From: Oscillospiraceae bacterium
GTDB taxonomy: Bacteria > Bacillota > Clostridia > Oscillospirales > CAG-272
Direction of reading: 5' to 3'
Assembly (NCBI GenBank): GCA_015063385.1
Contig: SVUG01000002.1
Location: 62,001 to 126,000 of the forward strand
Length of the DNA stretch: 64,000 nt
Shown: in pieces, positions 9,557 through 19,566 of the stretch
Position numbering within the stretch: the first letter of the stretch is position 1
How the letters are laid out: each line of letters starts with the position of its first letter
Program-made: the position numbers and the translations under genes
The notes under the pieces: generated by a model
What the model was told of the DNA's origin: nothing
What the model saw: only the letters and a program-made list of their open reading frames with translations
Databases searched by the model: none

Positions 9557-10357
9557 ATGAAATTTAAAATTGATCACGACTATCACATTCACTCAAAATT
9601 ATCTTCCTGCTCAAGAGATCCCGAACAGACCGGCGATAGAATGCTTGACTATGCAAGGAAAAACGGACTTTCCCGAATCTGTGTAGCCAATCACTACTGG
9701 GACAGTGCCGTTGAGGGTGCGTCCGGCTGGTATAAGCCACAGAATTTCGAGCATATCTCAAAGGACTGCCCTCTGCCGAAGGCTGACGGAATTGAATTTC
9801 TCTTCGGCTGCGAGTGCGAAATGGACAAATTTATGACTCTCGGTATGCCTGTGCAGAGATTTGACGATTTTGATTTCGTCATAATCCCCACTACGCATCT
9901 ACACATGACGGGATTTACCATCACCGCCGAGGACGCCGAGAGCAAGGATAGGATAGCAGAGCTGTGGGTTAAGCGACTTGAGGCTCTTCTCAATATGCCT
10001 CTTCCCTTTCACAAGATTGGTATTGCACACCTTGCCTGTGACTTGATAAACAAAAAATCGAGGCAGGATTTTCTCGAAACGCTAAAGCTGATTTCAAGCG
10101 AGGATATGGAGCGATTGTTCAAAAAGGCGGCAAAGCTCGGCTGCGGAATTGAGCTGAATCAGAGCGATATGTCCTTCTCTGACGAGGAGGCGGATATAGT
10201 GCTTCGTTCGTTCAGAATCGCCAAGGAGTGCGGCTGCAAATTTTATCTCGGCAGTGACGCTCATCATCCAAAGGATTTTGAAAATGCCAAAGAGATTTTC
10301 GAGCGGGCGGTCACGCTTCTCGATTTGAGAGAGGATGATAAATTTCATATAGGATAA
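9557..10357 (+). CDS. PHP-domain phosphoesterase
   Basis: DHDYHIHSKLSSCSRDPEQTGDRMLDYARKNGLSRICVANHYWD and LGSDAHHPKDFE metal-ligand motifs. Confidence 0.85.
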   Translation: MKFKIDHDYHIHSKLSSCSRDPEQTGDRMLDYARKNGLSRICVANHYWDSAVEGASGWYKPQNFEHISKDCPLPKADGIEFLFGCECEMDKFMTLGMPVQRFDDFDFVIIPTTHLHMTGFTITAEDAESKDRIAELWVKRLEALLNMPLPFHKIGIAHLACDLINKKSRQDFLETLKLISSEDMERLFKKAAKLGCGIELNQSDMSFSDEEADIVLRSFRIAKECGCKFYLGSDAHHPKDFENAKEIFERAVTLLDLREDDKFHIG

Positions 10358-10388
10358 ATTTTGACGCAAAAGCCCGATATTGCCTACA

Positions 10389-10589
10389 GGAGGATATTAT
10401 GTACGATATTCAAAACAGATGGAAGCTTGAGGGAAGCAGCTTGCAATATTACGGCTTGAGAAGCAGCCCGAATATGTTTAAAAATAGCGTCAGGCTGACA
10501 AAAAAGCAGCTTGATATTATTAAAAAAATGCCTTGCGATATGACAGAGGACGAAATATGCGTGCTCGGGGAGCTTGTTGGCGTGCAAAT
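10389..10589 (+). repeat. 201-bp direct repeat, copy 1
   Basis: Near-identical to 12794-12994, includes RBS and the first ~60 codons. Confidence 0.92.
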
Positions 10590-10875
10590 CGAGAGCGACG
10601 AGCCGTACATCCGCGACGCGCACAGGCTATGCCCTGAGTCAGTATCGGGGCGGAGCGATATTGTCACCTGCCTTGGCTGGCATAGCTACAAAAAATCAAA
10701 CCAGCTCTGGCACGTCGGCGGCGTCGGCACGTTCCGCTCGTCTATCATCATAAACAGGCCAAGGAAAATCGGTGTCGTGGTGCTTGGCAACTCAAAGGGA
10801 CGGGCATCGGCAAACGTGCATTATCTTGCAAAAATGCTTTACAGCGAAATGAAAATCAAGAAAATAATTTTTTAA
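10399..10875 (+). pseudogene. Chimeric remnant: duplicated N-terminal domain joined to the C-terminal fragment of a class C beta-lactamase-like serine hydrolase
   Basis: N-term [30 protein letters not shown] shared with the 12804 ORF; C-term GWHSYKKSNQLWHVGGVGTFRSSIIINRPRKIGVVVLGNS resembles serine-hydrolase C-termini, catalytic SxxK absent. Confidence 0.65.
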
Positions 10876-10892
10876 TGATAGGAGACACAAAA

Positions 10893-12146
10893 ATGAACGA
10901 GGAGCTTATAAAAATCCTAAATTACAGACTCAAGGGAGAACTTCCCAATCCCTTTATTTTTGATGACGGAACGCCCTTGCGCTCGGCGGCAGACTGGGAA
11001 AGGCGCAGAGCCGAGATATACAAGTCTACCATTGAGCTTCAGTACGGCACTATGCCGCCAAAGCCCGATTTTCTGAGGGTTGAGCTGCTCTATACGAGCT
11101 GCAGCTATCCTAACAGCTACCGTATAGTGACGGGCACTAAGGAGTCACCGATAAGCTTCATTATGTACGTTTTCCGCGCTGATTCAAAGAAGAAAGCACC
11201 TGCGGTCATCGACGGAGATATGTGCTTTTCCTACCTCTACGACGAGGCGTTTATCAAGGCGTTTACCGATAACGGCATAGACCTCGTTTGCTTCAACCGC
11301 TGCGAGCTGGCGACCGACGTTGCGGCATACAGCCTCGACGAGATAATGAGTGGCACGGGCGAAGCCGAGATTGCAAGGGCGGCGCTCGACGAGATACTTG
11401 AAAACGGCTGCGGCGGTCAGGTCAAGCGTGCATATCCCGATTATAGCTTCGGCACTCTCGGCGCTTGGGCGTGGGGATATTCAAGATGCGTTGACGCGCT
11501 TGAAATACTTGGATTCACGGATATGGACACGATAGCCTTTACCGGTCACTCACGCGGTGGAAAAACCGCGGCTCTTGCAGGCGCTCTCGACGAGCGCGCG
11601 TCAATCGTAAACCCCAACGGCTCCTGCTCGGGCGGCTACGGCAGCTACAGAATCAGCATTGACGCAGAAACCGAGGACGGCGAGATTAAAACGAGCGAGC
11701 CTCTCTCCAACATATTACATCACTTCCCTGCCTGGCTTGGCGAGGGTATGCGCGAATACGTTGACCGCGAGGAGCTTCTGCCCTTCGACTCGCACTATCT
11801 CAAGGCGCTGGTTGCTCCGAGAGCGTTGCTCGTCACCGAGGGCGCAAGCGATATTATGGCGAATCCCGTCGGCTCGCATCAGACCACCGAGGCGGCAGGC
11901 GAGGTATACAAATTCCTCGGCTGTGAGGATAAGCTGTTCTGGCAAATCAGAAGCGGAAAGCACACGCACGGCGGCGAGGACGTTCGCGCTCTGGTCAGCG
12001 TTATCAGGCATATAAAATACGGCGAGCCTCTCTACGAGGGACTCTTTAAGCTCCCCTTTAAGCCGATAGAAAAGGCTTATAAATGGACGTCTCCCGAAAG
12101 GGTGGGCGATGAGCAAATACATATTTGCCAAAATGCGAAAAACTGA
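10893..12146 (+). CDS. Alpha/beta hydrolase, acetyl xylan/glucuronoyl esterase-like
   Basis: GHSRGGKTAALAGALDERASIVNPNGSCSGGYGSYR nucleophile region; RBS before ATG at 10893. Confidence 0.75.
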   Translation: MNEELIKILNYRLKGELPNPFIFDDGTPLRSAADWERRRAEIYKSTIELQYGTMPPKPDFLRVELLYTSCSYPNSYRIVTGTKESPISFIMYVFRADSKKKAPAVIDGDMCFSYLYDEAFIKAFTDNGIDLVCFNRCELATDVAAYSLDEIMSGTGEAEIARAALDEILENGCGGQVKRAYPDYSFGTLGAWAWGYSRCVDALEILGFTDMDTIAFTGHSRGGKTAALAGALDERASIVNPNGSCSGGYGSYRISIDAETEDGEIKTSEPLSNILHHFPAWLGEGMREYVDREELLPFDSHYLKALVAPRALLVTEGASDIMANPVGSHQTTEAAGEVYKFLGCEDKLFWQIRSGKHTHGGEDVRALVSVIRHIKYGEPLYEGLFKLPFKPIEKAYKWTSPERVGDEQIHICQNAKN

Positions 12147-12233
12147 TGCAAAGAGTGAAGTAATCCGAAGAGCATTAAAGAGATATTTGTGAAAACTGCA
12201 ATATTAAATTACTATAAGGAGCGTATGGTAACA

Positions 12234-12737
12234 ATGAAAAAAATAATCGTTTTAGCAATAACTTTAATTATGTTGTTTTCGCTCTCCTCGTGCTACGTAA
12301 CGGTTGATAAGAAAATCAAGCTTGGGGAAGATGCCAAAAGCATTACGTCGATAGACATATATGACACCGGCGACTTTGACGGATATATATTAGATATCCG
12401 CGAGGATTTGTCGCCTATATACACGATCGAGGAGGACGACGTTTCTGCGTTTGTAGGTGAGCTTACGGCTCTTGAATACAAAAAAGATATTCTGATTTCT
12501 CCTGTGGCTATAGACTATGCCCACGTATTTTCTTCCGGGCTTGTCGTAGTCATTGAATATGATAACGGCGGGTGCGACATCTATGCAGAAAAAGGAATTC
12601 TTGTCCACACGATGAATTCCGATGGTGTTATAAGCTACGAATACGACCACGCCGATTATCGCGGAAGCACGCCTTGGGATAAATTTATAGAAAAATACAT
12701 TGATACCGAACAGAAACAAGGCTCCGAAGCAAAATAG
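12234..12737 (+). CDS. Putative lipoprotein
   Basis: MKKIIVLAITLIMLFSLSSC lipobox. Confidence 0.75.
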   Translation: MKKIIVLAITLIMLFSLSSCYVTVDKKIKLGEDAKSITSIDIYDTGDFDGYILDIREDLSPIYTIEEDDVSAFVGELTALEYKKDILISPVAIDYAHVFSSGLVVVIEYDNGGCDIYAEKGILVHTMNSDGVISYEYDHADYRGSTPWDKFIEKYIDTEQKQGSEAK

Positions 12738-12793
12738 TAGTTATATAAAGAATAATGATACTATAATTACACAGAGAATACTTCAAAGGCGCG

Positions 12794-12994
12794 GGAGGAT
12801 ATTATGTACGATATTCAAAACAGATGGAAGCTTGAAGGAAGTGTTTTGCAATATTACGGCTTGAGAAGCAGCCCGAATATGTTTAAAAATAGCGTCAGGC
12901 TGACAAAAAAGCAGCTTGATATTATTAAAAAAATGCCTTGCGATATATCAGCAGACGAAATCTGCGCGCTCGGTGAGCTTATTGGCGTGCAAAT
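12794..12994 (+). repeat. 201-bp direct repeat, copy 2
   Basis: Near-identical to 10389-10589. Confidence 0.92.
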
Positions 12995-14192
12995 AGTGAA
13001 AGCCGAGGATAAAAAATCGACGCCGACGTCTTTGAGCGAAGCGCGATTTTGCAAAACCTGCATTGCAAACGACTTTATCATTCCCGGTATTGAATTTGAT
13101 GCCGAGGGCAGATGCCCTATCTGTCAAAGTGCCGATATAACCCGAGGATTCAAGAGCGTAGTTCCTGTTATGAACAGCTTCCCAAGGGCAAAGAAATCCC
13201 GCTTTGATATTGCCGTATTCTATACGGGCGGCAAGGATTCTACATATCTGCTTTATTATCTTTCAAAGGTACTAAATCTTCGTGTGCTTGCACTCACCTG
13301 GGAAATTCCTTATATGTCGGAATGCGCAAGACGGAGCATTGAAAACGCAAAAAACAAATTGGATTCGGTAGAGTTCATTACAAGAAGAATCTCTAACGAG
13401 GATTTAAGAAAAATATACAAAAAGCTCTACTCATTGAGCGAAAACACCTGTGCATGTCCGTCGCTTGCTTACGTATTATTCTATCCCGAGCTTGTGATTA
13501 ACAGAGTGCCTTATTTTGTTGTCGGAAACGAACCGGCACAACTGCTTGGACTGTATTATAACCATATGGCACCGAAAATAGCATACACGTTCCCCGAAAA
13601 CAAGCCGCTTAACGCCATGTTTAATCTCGGCAGAATTCTGACTTTCAGACCACCGCTTAAAAGGGGACAATTCCACACGCTTGCCACTATGAAGCAGCTC
13701 GCATACGGAGATAATCCCATTAAAAATTGGCTTGGATATTCAAATCAGCTGCTATACAACGTTTGCGAGGCTATAAACGAGGTGCCGAATATTACAAAGC
13801 CGCTTAAAAAGGCTATAAGAACATCTTCCCGCTCGGGCAATATTCCTGCATTTATACAGGTGGATTTAGACGATATATGCGGCGGCATTTACGAGTGGAG
13901 CAAGATAAAAGACGTTATAACGAGAGAGTGTGGCTGGGTTGCACCCGAGGAAACGAGCAAAGGACTGCATACGAGCTGTAAAATTGAAAAGTGCAAGGAG
14001 CACTCGCAATTCGTAAGATTTTATCATATGAGAAGCACTATGATTCCTTTCAGTGCACTTGAAATTGCTATTGCGAGCCGAAATAAAAACCTCTCACGTG
14101 AAGAGGCTCTCCTTGAGCTTAATGAATCGCTTGGATTTTCTCTCGATAAAATTCCTGAGTGTGCCATTATGACGGAGTATTTTGAAGAATGA
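12804..14192 (+). CDS. PP-loop ATPase, N-acetyl sugar amidotransferase-like, with extra N-terminal domain
   Basis: [27 protein letters not shown] paired Cys motifs, [19 protein letters not shown]-loop, C-term [15 protein letters not shown]. Confidence 0.75.
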   Translation: MYDIQNRWKLEGSVLQYYGLRSSPNMFKNSVRLTKKQLDIIKKMPCDISADEICALGELIGVQIVKAEDKKSTPTSLSEARFCKTCIANDFIIPGIEFDAEGRCPICQSADITRGFKSVVPVMNSFPRAKKSRFDIAVFYTGGKDSTYLLYYLSKVLNLRVLALTWEIPYMSECARRSIENAKNKLDSVEFITRRISNEDLRKIYKKLYSLSENTCACPSLAYVLFYPELVINRVPYFVVGNEPAQLLGLYYNHMAPKIAYTFPENKPLNAMFNLGRILTFRPPLKRGQFHTLATMKQLAYGDNPIKNWLGYSNQLLYNVCEAINEVPNITKPLKKAIRTSSRSGNIPAFIQVDLDDICGGIYEWSKIKDVITRECGWVAPEETSKGLHTSCKIEKCKEHSQFVRFYHMRSTMIPFSALEIAIASRNKNLSREEALLELNESLGFSLDKIPECAIMTEYFEE

Positions 14193-14872
14193 ACGCAGTT
14201 GTTTTTTATTCTGCCACAGGACAAAGCGAGCTGATTGCCAAATATTTTGCAAAAAAGCTCTGCTACCCTGTTTTAAATATTGAAAATATCGAGGATCGGC
14301 GGTACGAAAGCCTCGTGCTTGTTTTCCCCGTGCATTGTCAGAATATCCCATACGTTGTAGAGGATTTTCTGAAAACGGCAGAGGTTGAGCATCTGACTGC
14401 TGTTGCAACCTACGGCAAAATGTGCCCCGGAAACGTTCTTTATGAAATCAAGAAAGAATTCGGCTTTAACATCGTGGCGGGTGCGTATATTCCTACCAAG
14501 CACTCCTACGTTGACGGTGATGTCGGCTTCGCTGACTTTGATAAGCTTGAACCGATTTTTGAAAAAATCAAAAATCCGTCCCCGATAGAGCTTCCGAGAT
14601 TATATAAAAACCCGCTCGCTAATCTTTTTCCTAGATTGCGTAGCCGGTTCGGACTTAAAATATATAAGGATTCAAATTGTAAGAGCTGCGGTATTTGTGA
14701 CGAAAATTGCCACTTTGAAGCGATAAAGGACGGCGTGACAAACTATAAGTGCATCCGTTGCCTTAAATGCGTAAAGGCGTGTCCTCAAGGTGCATTGCAT
14801 TTTAAGGCTCGTTTGCCGTTAAGGATTTATTTAAAGAAAAGGCAGATAAATAAAACTATAGTTTACATTTAA
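14189..14872 (+). CDS. EFR1-type flavodoxin plus 2x[4Fe-4S] ferredoxin fusion
   Basis: N-term [21 protein letters not shown] flavodoxin-like; C-term [40 protein letters not shown]. Confidence 0.85.
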   Translation: MNAVVFYSATGQSELIAKYFAKKLCYPVLNIENIEDRRYESLVLVFPVHCQNIPYVVEDFLKTAEVEHLTAVATYGKMCPGNVLYEIKKEFGFNIVAGAYIPTKHSYVDGDVGFADFDKLEPIFEKIKNPSPIELPRLYKNPLANLFPRLRSRFGLKIYKDSNCKSCGICDENCHFEAIKDGVTNYKCIRCLKCVKACPQGALHFKARLPLRIYLKKRQINKTIVYI

Positions 14873-14876
14873 TAAT

Positions 14877-15662
14877 ATGAAAAGAATTTTGATTGACAAA
14901 ATCCCTATTGCGCTCCCAGAGGAAATCGAGGGGCTGTGCCGCGGGGCGAGGATTTTTGACAGCTCCTGCTCGCCTGAGGCTAGGGTTTACTTTATTGACA
15001 AGGACGATGGATATTACCTCAAATGCGCGGCGGCCGGTAGCCTTTTGCGTGAGAAGATAATGACTGAGTACTTTCACAAAAAGGGGCTTGGTGCAGAGGT
15101 GCTATGCTACCGTTCGGGAGAGCGCGACCTGCTCCTTACCGCGCGCGTTGCGGGCGAGGACTGCACGCACGAAAAATATATAAGCGAGCCGAAAAGGCTC
15201 TCTGCCCTTCTCGGAGAGCGGCTGCGCGCCTTGCACGAGGTCGATTTCTCCGACTGTCCCGTAAAGGACCGCGTGAGCGAATATATCGCCCGTGCACAGA
15301 AAAACTACCGCGAGGATAACTACAATAAGGAGCACTTCCCCGATAGCTTCGGCTATCCGTCGGGCGAGGCGGCTATGCGAGCGCTCACCGAGGGAGGTCA
15401 TTTGCTCAAAAACGATGTTCTCCTGCACGGCGACTACTGTATGCCGAATATAATGCTCGACGACTGGAGATTTTCCGGCTTTATTGACGTGGACTCGGCA
15501 GGTGTTGGGGACAGGCATATCGACTTATTTTGGGGCGTATGGTCGCTTCAGTTTAACCTTGGCACGAACGAATTTGCTTCGCGCTTTCTTGACGCTTACG
15601 GCAGAGATAAGGTCAATACCGACATACTGAAAATCGTAGCAGCAGCCGAGGTTTTAGGTTGA
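14877..15662 (+). CDS. Aminoglycoside 3'-phosphotransferase-like kinase
   Basis: LLHGDYCMPNIMLDDWRFSGFIDVDSAGVGDRHIDLFWGVWSL resembles the APH(3') HGDxxxxN and GFID motifs. Confidence 0.8.
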   Translation: MKRILIDKIPIALPEEIEGLCRGARIFDSSCSPEARVYFIDKDDGYYLKCAAAGSLLREKIMTEYFHKKGLGAEVLCYRSGERDLLLTARVAGEDCTHEKYISEPKRLSALLGERLRALHEVDFSDCPVKDRVSEYIARAQKNYREDNYNKEHFPDSFGYPSGEAAMRALTEGGHLLKNDVLLHGDYCMPNIMLDDWRFSGFIDVDSAGVGDRHIDLFWGVWSLQFNLGTNEFASRFLDAYGRDKVNTDILKIVAAAEVLG

Positions 15663-15719
15663 TTTTGCTATAAAATGTAATGTTTAGTTTGTATTTTTGC
15701 TTCTTTTCGGAGGTTTATA

Positions 15720-16532
15720 ATGAAAAATATCACAGATTATTCCTCACTTCTTGAAAGCGTTATTGCGCTTGTAAAAGAGGCGGCGGAGCTTGCAAGGAAA
15801 ACCGAGCTTTCGGTAATTGAGAAGGGCGCGCCGGAAAATATCGTGACGGAAAGCGACCTGGCAGTACAGCGATTTCTGCACGAGCGACTTGGAGAGCTGC
15901 TCCCACGCTCCGCCTTCTTCTGCGAGGAGGAGGGACTGTGCGAGAATTCGGGCGAGTGCGTATGGATTATCGACCCGATAGACGGCACGGCTAACTATTC
16001 AAGAGGAATTCACGAGTCGGCAATATCCGTCGCTCTCGTCGTGGGCAAAGAGGCTCGGCTCGGCGTCGTTTACAATATATTTACGGGAGATATTTTCTCG
16101 GCTGTGAGAGGCGGCGGTGCTTTTCTCAACGGCAAAAAAATCACCGTATCAAAAAGGAGCTTCCGCGAGGGCCTCTTCTGCACGGCTATGTGCGTATATA
16201 AAAAGGAGCTTGCCGCCCTCTGCCGCGACGTCATATACGACGCTTATATGGAGTGCAACGACCTGCGCCGCTTCGGCGGCTGTGCGCTGGAGCTGTGCTA
16301 TATTGCGGCAGGACGGTGCGAGCTGTTCTTCGAGATGCGCGTGTTCCCTTGGGACTATGCGGCAGCCTATCTCATTCTCTCCGAGGCAGGAGGAGTTCTT
16401 TACGGCTTTGACGGCGAGGAGCTTGATTTTTCAAAAACTACTATGCTAGTCGGTGCTAACAACCGTGAAAACTACGAAAAGCTTGCGGGCATTGTTAAAA
16501 AGCATATAAAATCTTTACCATACGAGGATTAG
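15720..16532 (+). CDS. Inositol monophosphatase family protein
   Basis: CEEEG...WIIDPIDGTANYSRGI and FPWDYAAAYLILSEAGG. Confidence 0.93.
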   Translation: MKNITDYSSLLESVIALVKEAAELARKTELSVIEKGAPENIVTESDLAVQRFLHERLGELLPRSAFFCEEEGLCENSGECVWIIDPIDGTANYSRGIHESAISVALVVGKEARLGVVYNIFTGDIFSAVRGGGAFLNGKKITVSKRSFREGLFCTAMCVYKKELAALCRDVIYDAYMECNDLRRFGGCALELCYIAAGRCELFFEMRVFPWDYAAAYLILSEAGGVLYGFDGEELDFSKTTMLVGANNRENYEKLAGIVKKHIKSLPYED

Positions 16533-16536
16533 TCTT

Positions 16537-17295
16537 ATGAAAAATTTAAACGACTGGGAGCTTCCTCTTGACTCGGGAAAGCTCAATGACAAGCAGCACT
16601 ACAATTTAGAGGGAATTTACGAGCACGCTCATTCCGAGCTCTCACTCCAGCAAAGCAAGCGTGACCAGATAATTACTATTTATCTCGCGCTCTGCTCATT
16701 CCTTATTCCCTTTGCGCTCGGTGAGGAGATAATAGGCTACGAGCTTAAGGGCCTCATTTTCCTTATCGTCGGCATTGTAGGCGTGCTGTTTTCCTGTATC
16801 ACGGTGAGATACAGAGAGTATAAAGAGGTTTACTGGCTCTGCTGTCAGACGCTGACGGTGCTTCAGAGCTTTAAGAGCGAGGAGCTGGACAAATCGCTCG
16901 TTCAGCGCACGTTTTACCACTGTCTGCACAAGAAGGGCAAGGGCTATCTTAAATCCAAGGGCGAGAAGCTCATTTTTCGCAAATTCCGCTATGCAAGAAA
17001 AAACATTTTCAGCTCGGAAACTCTGCATTTCGTAATAATCGAGCTTATGACCTCGTTTATAATCGGTCTTGGAGTTGCTCTTTTGCTCGTTTCCATGCCC
17101 GGTCTGAATCTGATTTTAGGCGTGACTGTCGGAATTATAGCTTTTATTTTACTCGCAGCACTTTATTTTGGCACATGCATTAAGGTTTATCTGCCGCTTG
17201 AGAGCGATGCGAGCGAGAAAAACGCCGAAAAGAAAAACCGCGCCTTCAACAAGGTGTTCTCAAAGGCGTGGTTCTTGCATTTTTATCACAACTAA
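16537..17295 (+). CDS. Hypothetical membrane protein (two predicted TM pairs)
   Basis: Hydrophobic segments IITIYLALCSFLIPFALG, GLIFLIVGIVGVLFSCI, FVIIELMTSFIIGLGVALLLV, LILGVTVGIIAFILLAALYF. Confidence 0.75.
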   Translation: MKNLNDWELPLDSGKLNDKQHYNLEGIYEHAHSELSLQQSKRDQIITIYLALCSFLIPFALGEEIIGYELKGLIFLIVGIVGVLFSCITVRYREYKEVYWLCCQTLTVLQSFKSEELDKSLVQRTFYHCLHKKGKGYLKSKGEKLIFRKFRYARKNIFSSETLHFVIIELMTSFIIGLGVALLLVSMPGLNLILGVTVGIIAFILLAALYFGTCIKVYLPLESDASEKNAEKKNRAFNKVFSKAWFLHFYHN

Positions 17296-17307
17296 AAACT
17301 GCTTTCT

Positions 17308-17396
17308 ATTCAATTAGTAAAAAACGCCCCCTGCTTTTTTGCAGGGGACTGGCTATTCAATTAGTAAAAAACACACCGCTTTTTGCAGGGGACGGT
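17308..17396. repeat. Tandem ~44-bp repeat containing terminator-like hairpins
   Basis: CTATTCAATTAGTAAAAAAC...GCAGGGGAC occurs twice in tandem between convergent genes. Confidence 0.7.
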
Positions 17397-17405
17397 ATAT
17401 TCAGC

Positions 17406-18560
17406 TTAAACGCCCCAATTTGAGCGCATTTTATCCTTTTCGGTTGCGGTGTCTTCCTTTAGAGCCTCGCTTGCCTCGCCTAAACCGAGGTCCTCTTTAA
17501 TGAGGAAAATAAGCTCGTTGCGGCGCTTTACTATCGGGGAATTAAGCACGTGCTGGGCGTAGTAAACGGTTAGACCTAGAGTGCGGTCAACCCACAGGCC
17601 TGCGCCTGCCGCACCGCCCCAGCCGATGTCGGTTATGCCGTCGCCTCCCTTCGAGCATCGAACGCCGAGGCCGTAGGAATACTTCTCTACCCAGAAGGTG
17701 TCCTGACAGTGCGCTATCTGGCTGGTGCTCATGAGGTCGAGGGTTTCCTCGCGCAGCAGCTTGCCCGTGCGGAGTGCCTCACCGAATTTTATCATATCGT
17801 CAACCGTGCTGACGCAGCCTGCACCGCCGCTCTCAAATTCGGGGCCGAGGTCATAGCAGTTGGTTGGCTCGACGCGTGCTATGGTTTTCGTGCCGAAATC
17901 GTATCTATACTGCGCGCAGAGTCTATGGTATTCCTCGGGAGGAATATAGAAGCTCGTGTCGGTCATGCCCGACGGCTCGAATATATTCTTTTTGAGGTAT
18001 TCACCGAATTTCTCACCCGACCAAATCTCGATAAGCGAGCCGAGTATATCGTGGCAGAGGCTGTAATTCCATCTCGTGCCCGGCTCGAACTCAAGCGCGG
18101 TTTCTGCCGCTACGTATTTTGCAAAATCGCGAGTCGGACATCTGCCGCCCGTTTCCTCGCGGAATTTCTTGATACCGGGGTTGTTCAGGAAAACGTAGGA
18201 GAAGCCTGCGGTCATAGTCAAGAGGTGTCTGACGGTGATAGGAGTCTTTGCCTCGCGCGTGCTGCCGTCCTCGCACTTGACGTACATCGTCGAAAATTCG
18301 GGAATATACTTCTCCACCCTGTCGTCAAGGTCGAAAAGTCCTCTCTCGTAGAGCTGCATGGCGGCAGTCGCTGTAATCATCTTCGAGCAGGAGTATACGT
18401 AGTAAAGCTCCTTGCCGTTCATCTTTATTTTATTTTCGGAATCGCTGTAGCCCTCGGTTCTGCGGAACAGACACTCACCGTTGCGGTATATCGCAATATC
18501 GTAGCCGGGTGTGCCGTTTCCGATAAAGCTATCTAGCATTTCGGTTATCTTCTCAAACAT
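17406..18560 (-). CDS. Serine hydrolase, class C beta-lactamase-like
   Basis: YVYSCSKMITATAAMQLYERGLFDLDDRV (SxxK) and WNYSLCHDILG (YxN-type). Confidence 0.92.
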   Translation of the reverse strand: MFEKITEMLDSFIGNGTPGYDIAIYRNGECLFRRTEGYSDSENKIKMNGKELYYVYSCSKMITATAAMQLYERGLFDLDDRVEKYIPEFSTMYVKCEDGSTREAKTPITVRHLLTMTAGFSYVFLNNPGIKKFREETGGRCPTRDFAKYVAAETALEFEPGTRWNYSLCHDILGSLIEIWSGEKFGEYLKKNIFEPSGMTDTSFYIPPEEYHRLCAQYRYDFGTKTIARVEPTNCYDLGPEFESGGAGCVSTVDDMIKFGEALRTGKLLREETLDLMSTSQIAHCQDTFWVEKYSYGLGVRCSKGGDGITDIGWGGAAGAGLWVDRTLGLTVYYAQHVLNSPIVKRRNELIFLIKEDLGLGEASEALKEDTATEKDKMRSNWGV

Positions 18561-18642
18561 TTTCCCCTCCAAAAAAGAGTGTATTTACGCTTGTATTGTA
18601 GCACTTACGCAAAGAAAAGTCAATAAAGGTAATTAAAATTAT

Positions 18643-19503
18643 ATGAAAAACGAATTAACCACCGGGACGTGCGACCTGCACACCCACTCCTGCTACTCCG
18701 ACGGCACTTATACGCCGAGCGAGCTGATAGCCGAGGCGGAGAGAATCGGTCTTTCGGCAATAGCGCTGACCGACCACAACACCGTCGCGGGCCTTGACGA
18801 ATTTTTGGCAGCGGCAGACGGCTCGACAGTCGAGGCTGTGCCGGGAATCGAGCTTTCAACCGAATGGCGCGGGCGCGAGCTGCATATTCTCGGTCTTTAT
18901 ATAAAAACCTCCGATTTCTCACGTCTGGTCGCGCTCGTTGAGTCTATGCGAGAGCGCAAGGAGGCGGCATACCGCGAGTGTATTGCGTCACTAAACAGTG
19001 CGGGCTACGAGCTGGACTATGACGAAATCGCGAAAGAGTGTCGTGGGCAGGCAAACCGCGCGCATATTGCAAGAGAGCTTGTAAGGCGCGGCTACGTCGG
19101 CTCGCGCGAGGAGGCGTTCGCCACCCTGCTTAACCCTCGCGGTGACCACTATCGCGCACCGAAATATCTCGAGGCGGAGGAGGCTATCCGCTTCTTAAAG
19201 TCTATCGGCGCTGTGACGGTATGGGCACACCCGTATCTGAGTCTTGACGAGGAGAGCGTAAGCGAATTTCTGCCTCTGGCAAGGGCGGCGGGACTTGACG
19301 CGATGGAGGTCTACTACTCAAGATACGACGAGAAAACTCTCGCTACGGCAAGGCGCGAGGCTGCGCGCTTTGGCATTCTTGAGAGCGGTGGAAGCGATTT
19401 TCACGGCCCAATCAAGCCGGACGTCTTGCTGGGTGTAGGCACGGGAAATCTCGCCGTACCCTACCCAGTGCTTGAAAAAATGAAAAAAATAATTAACAAA
19501 TAA
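18643..19503 (+). CDS. PHP-domain protein
   Basis: CDLHTHSCYSDGTYTPSELIAEAERIGLSAIALTDHNTVAGLDE. Confidence 0.95.
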   Translation: MKNELTTGTCDLHTHSCYSDGTYTPSELIAEAERIGLSAIALTDHNTVAGLDEFLAAADGSTVEAVPGIELSTEWRGRELHILGLYIKTSDFSRLVALVESMRERKEAAYRECIASLNSAGYELDYDEIAKECRGQANRAHIARELVRRGYVGSREEAFATLLNPRGDHYRAPKYLEAEEAIRFLKSIGAVTVWAHPYLSLDEESVSEFLPLARAAGLDAMEVYYSRYDEKTLATARREAARFGILESGGSDFHGPIKPDVLLGVGTGNLAVPYPVLEKMKKIINK

Positions 19504-19507
19504 TTTC

Positions 19508-19536
19508 TTTACAAAAAAATATTACTGTGTTATAAT
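19508..19536 (+). promoter_or_regulatory. Sigma-70-type promoter for the LRR protein gene
   Basis: TTTACA - 17 nt - TATAAT. Confidence 0.7.
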
Positions 19537-19566
19537 TTAAAAAAGACCTTTTTTATAGGAGGCAGT

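Noticed and set aside
17709-18536. 275-aa plus-strand ORF opposite the serine hydrolase
   Set aside because: Antisense to a gene with clear SxxK and YxN motifs; codon-bias artefact.
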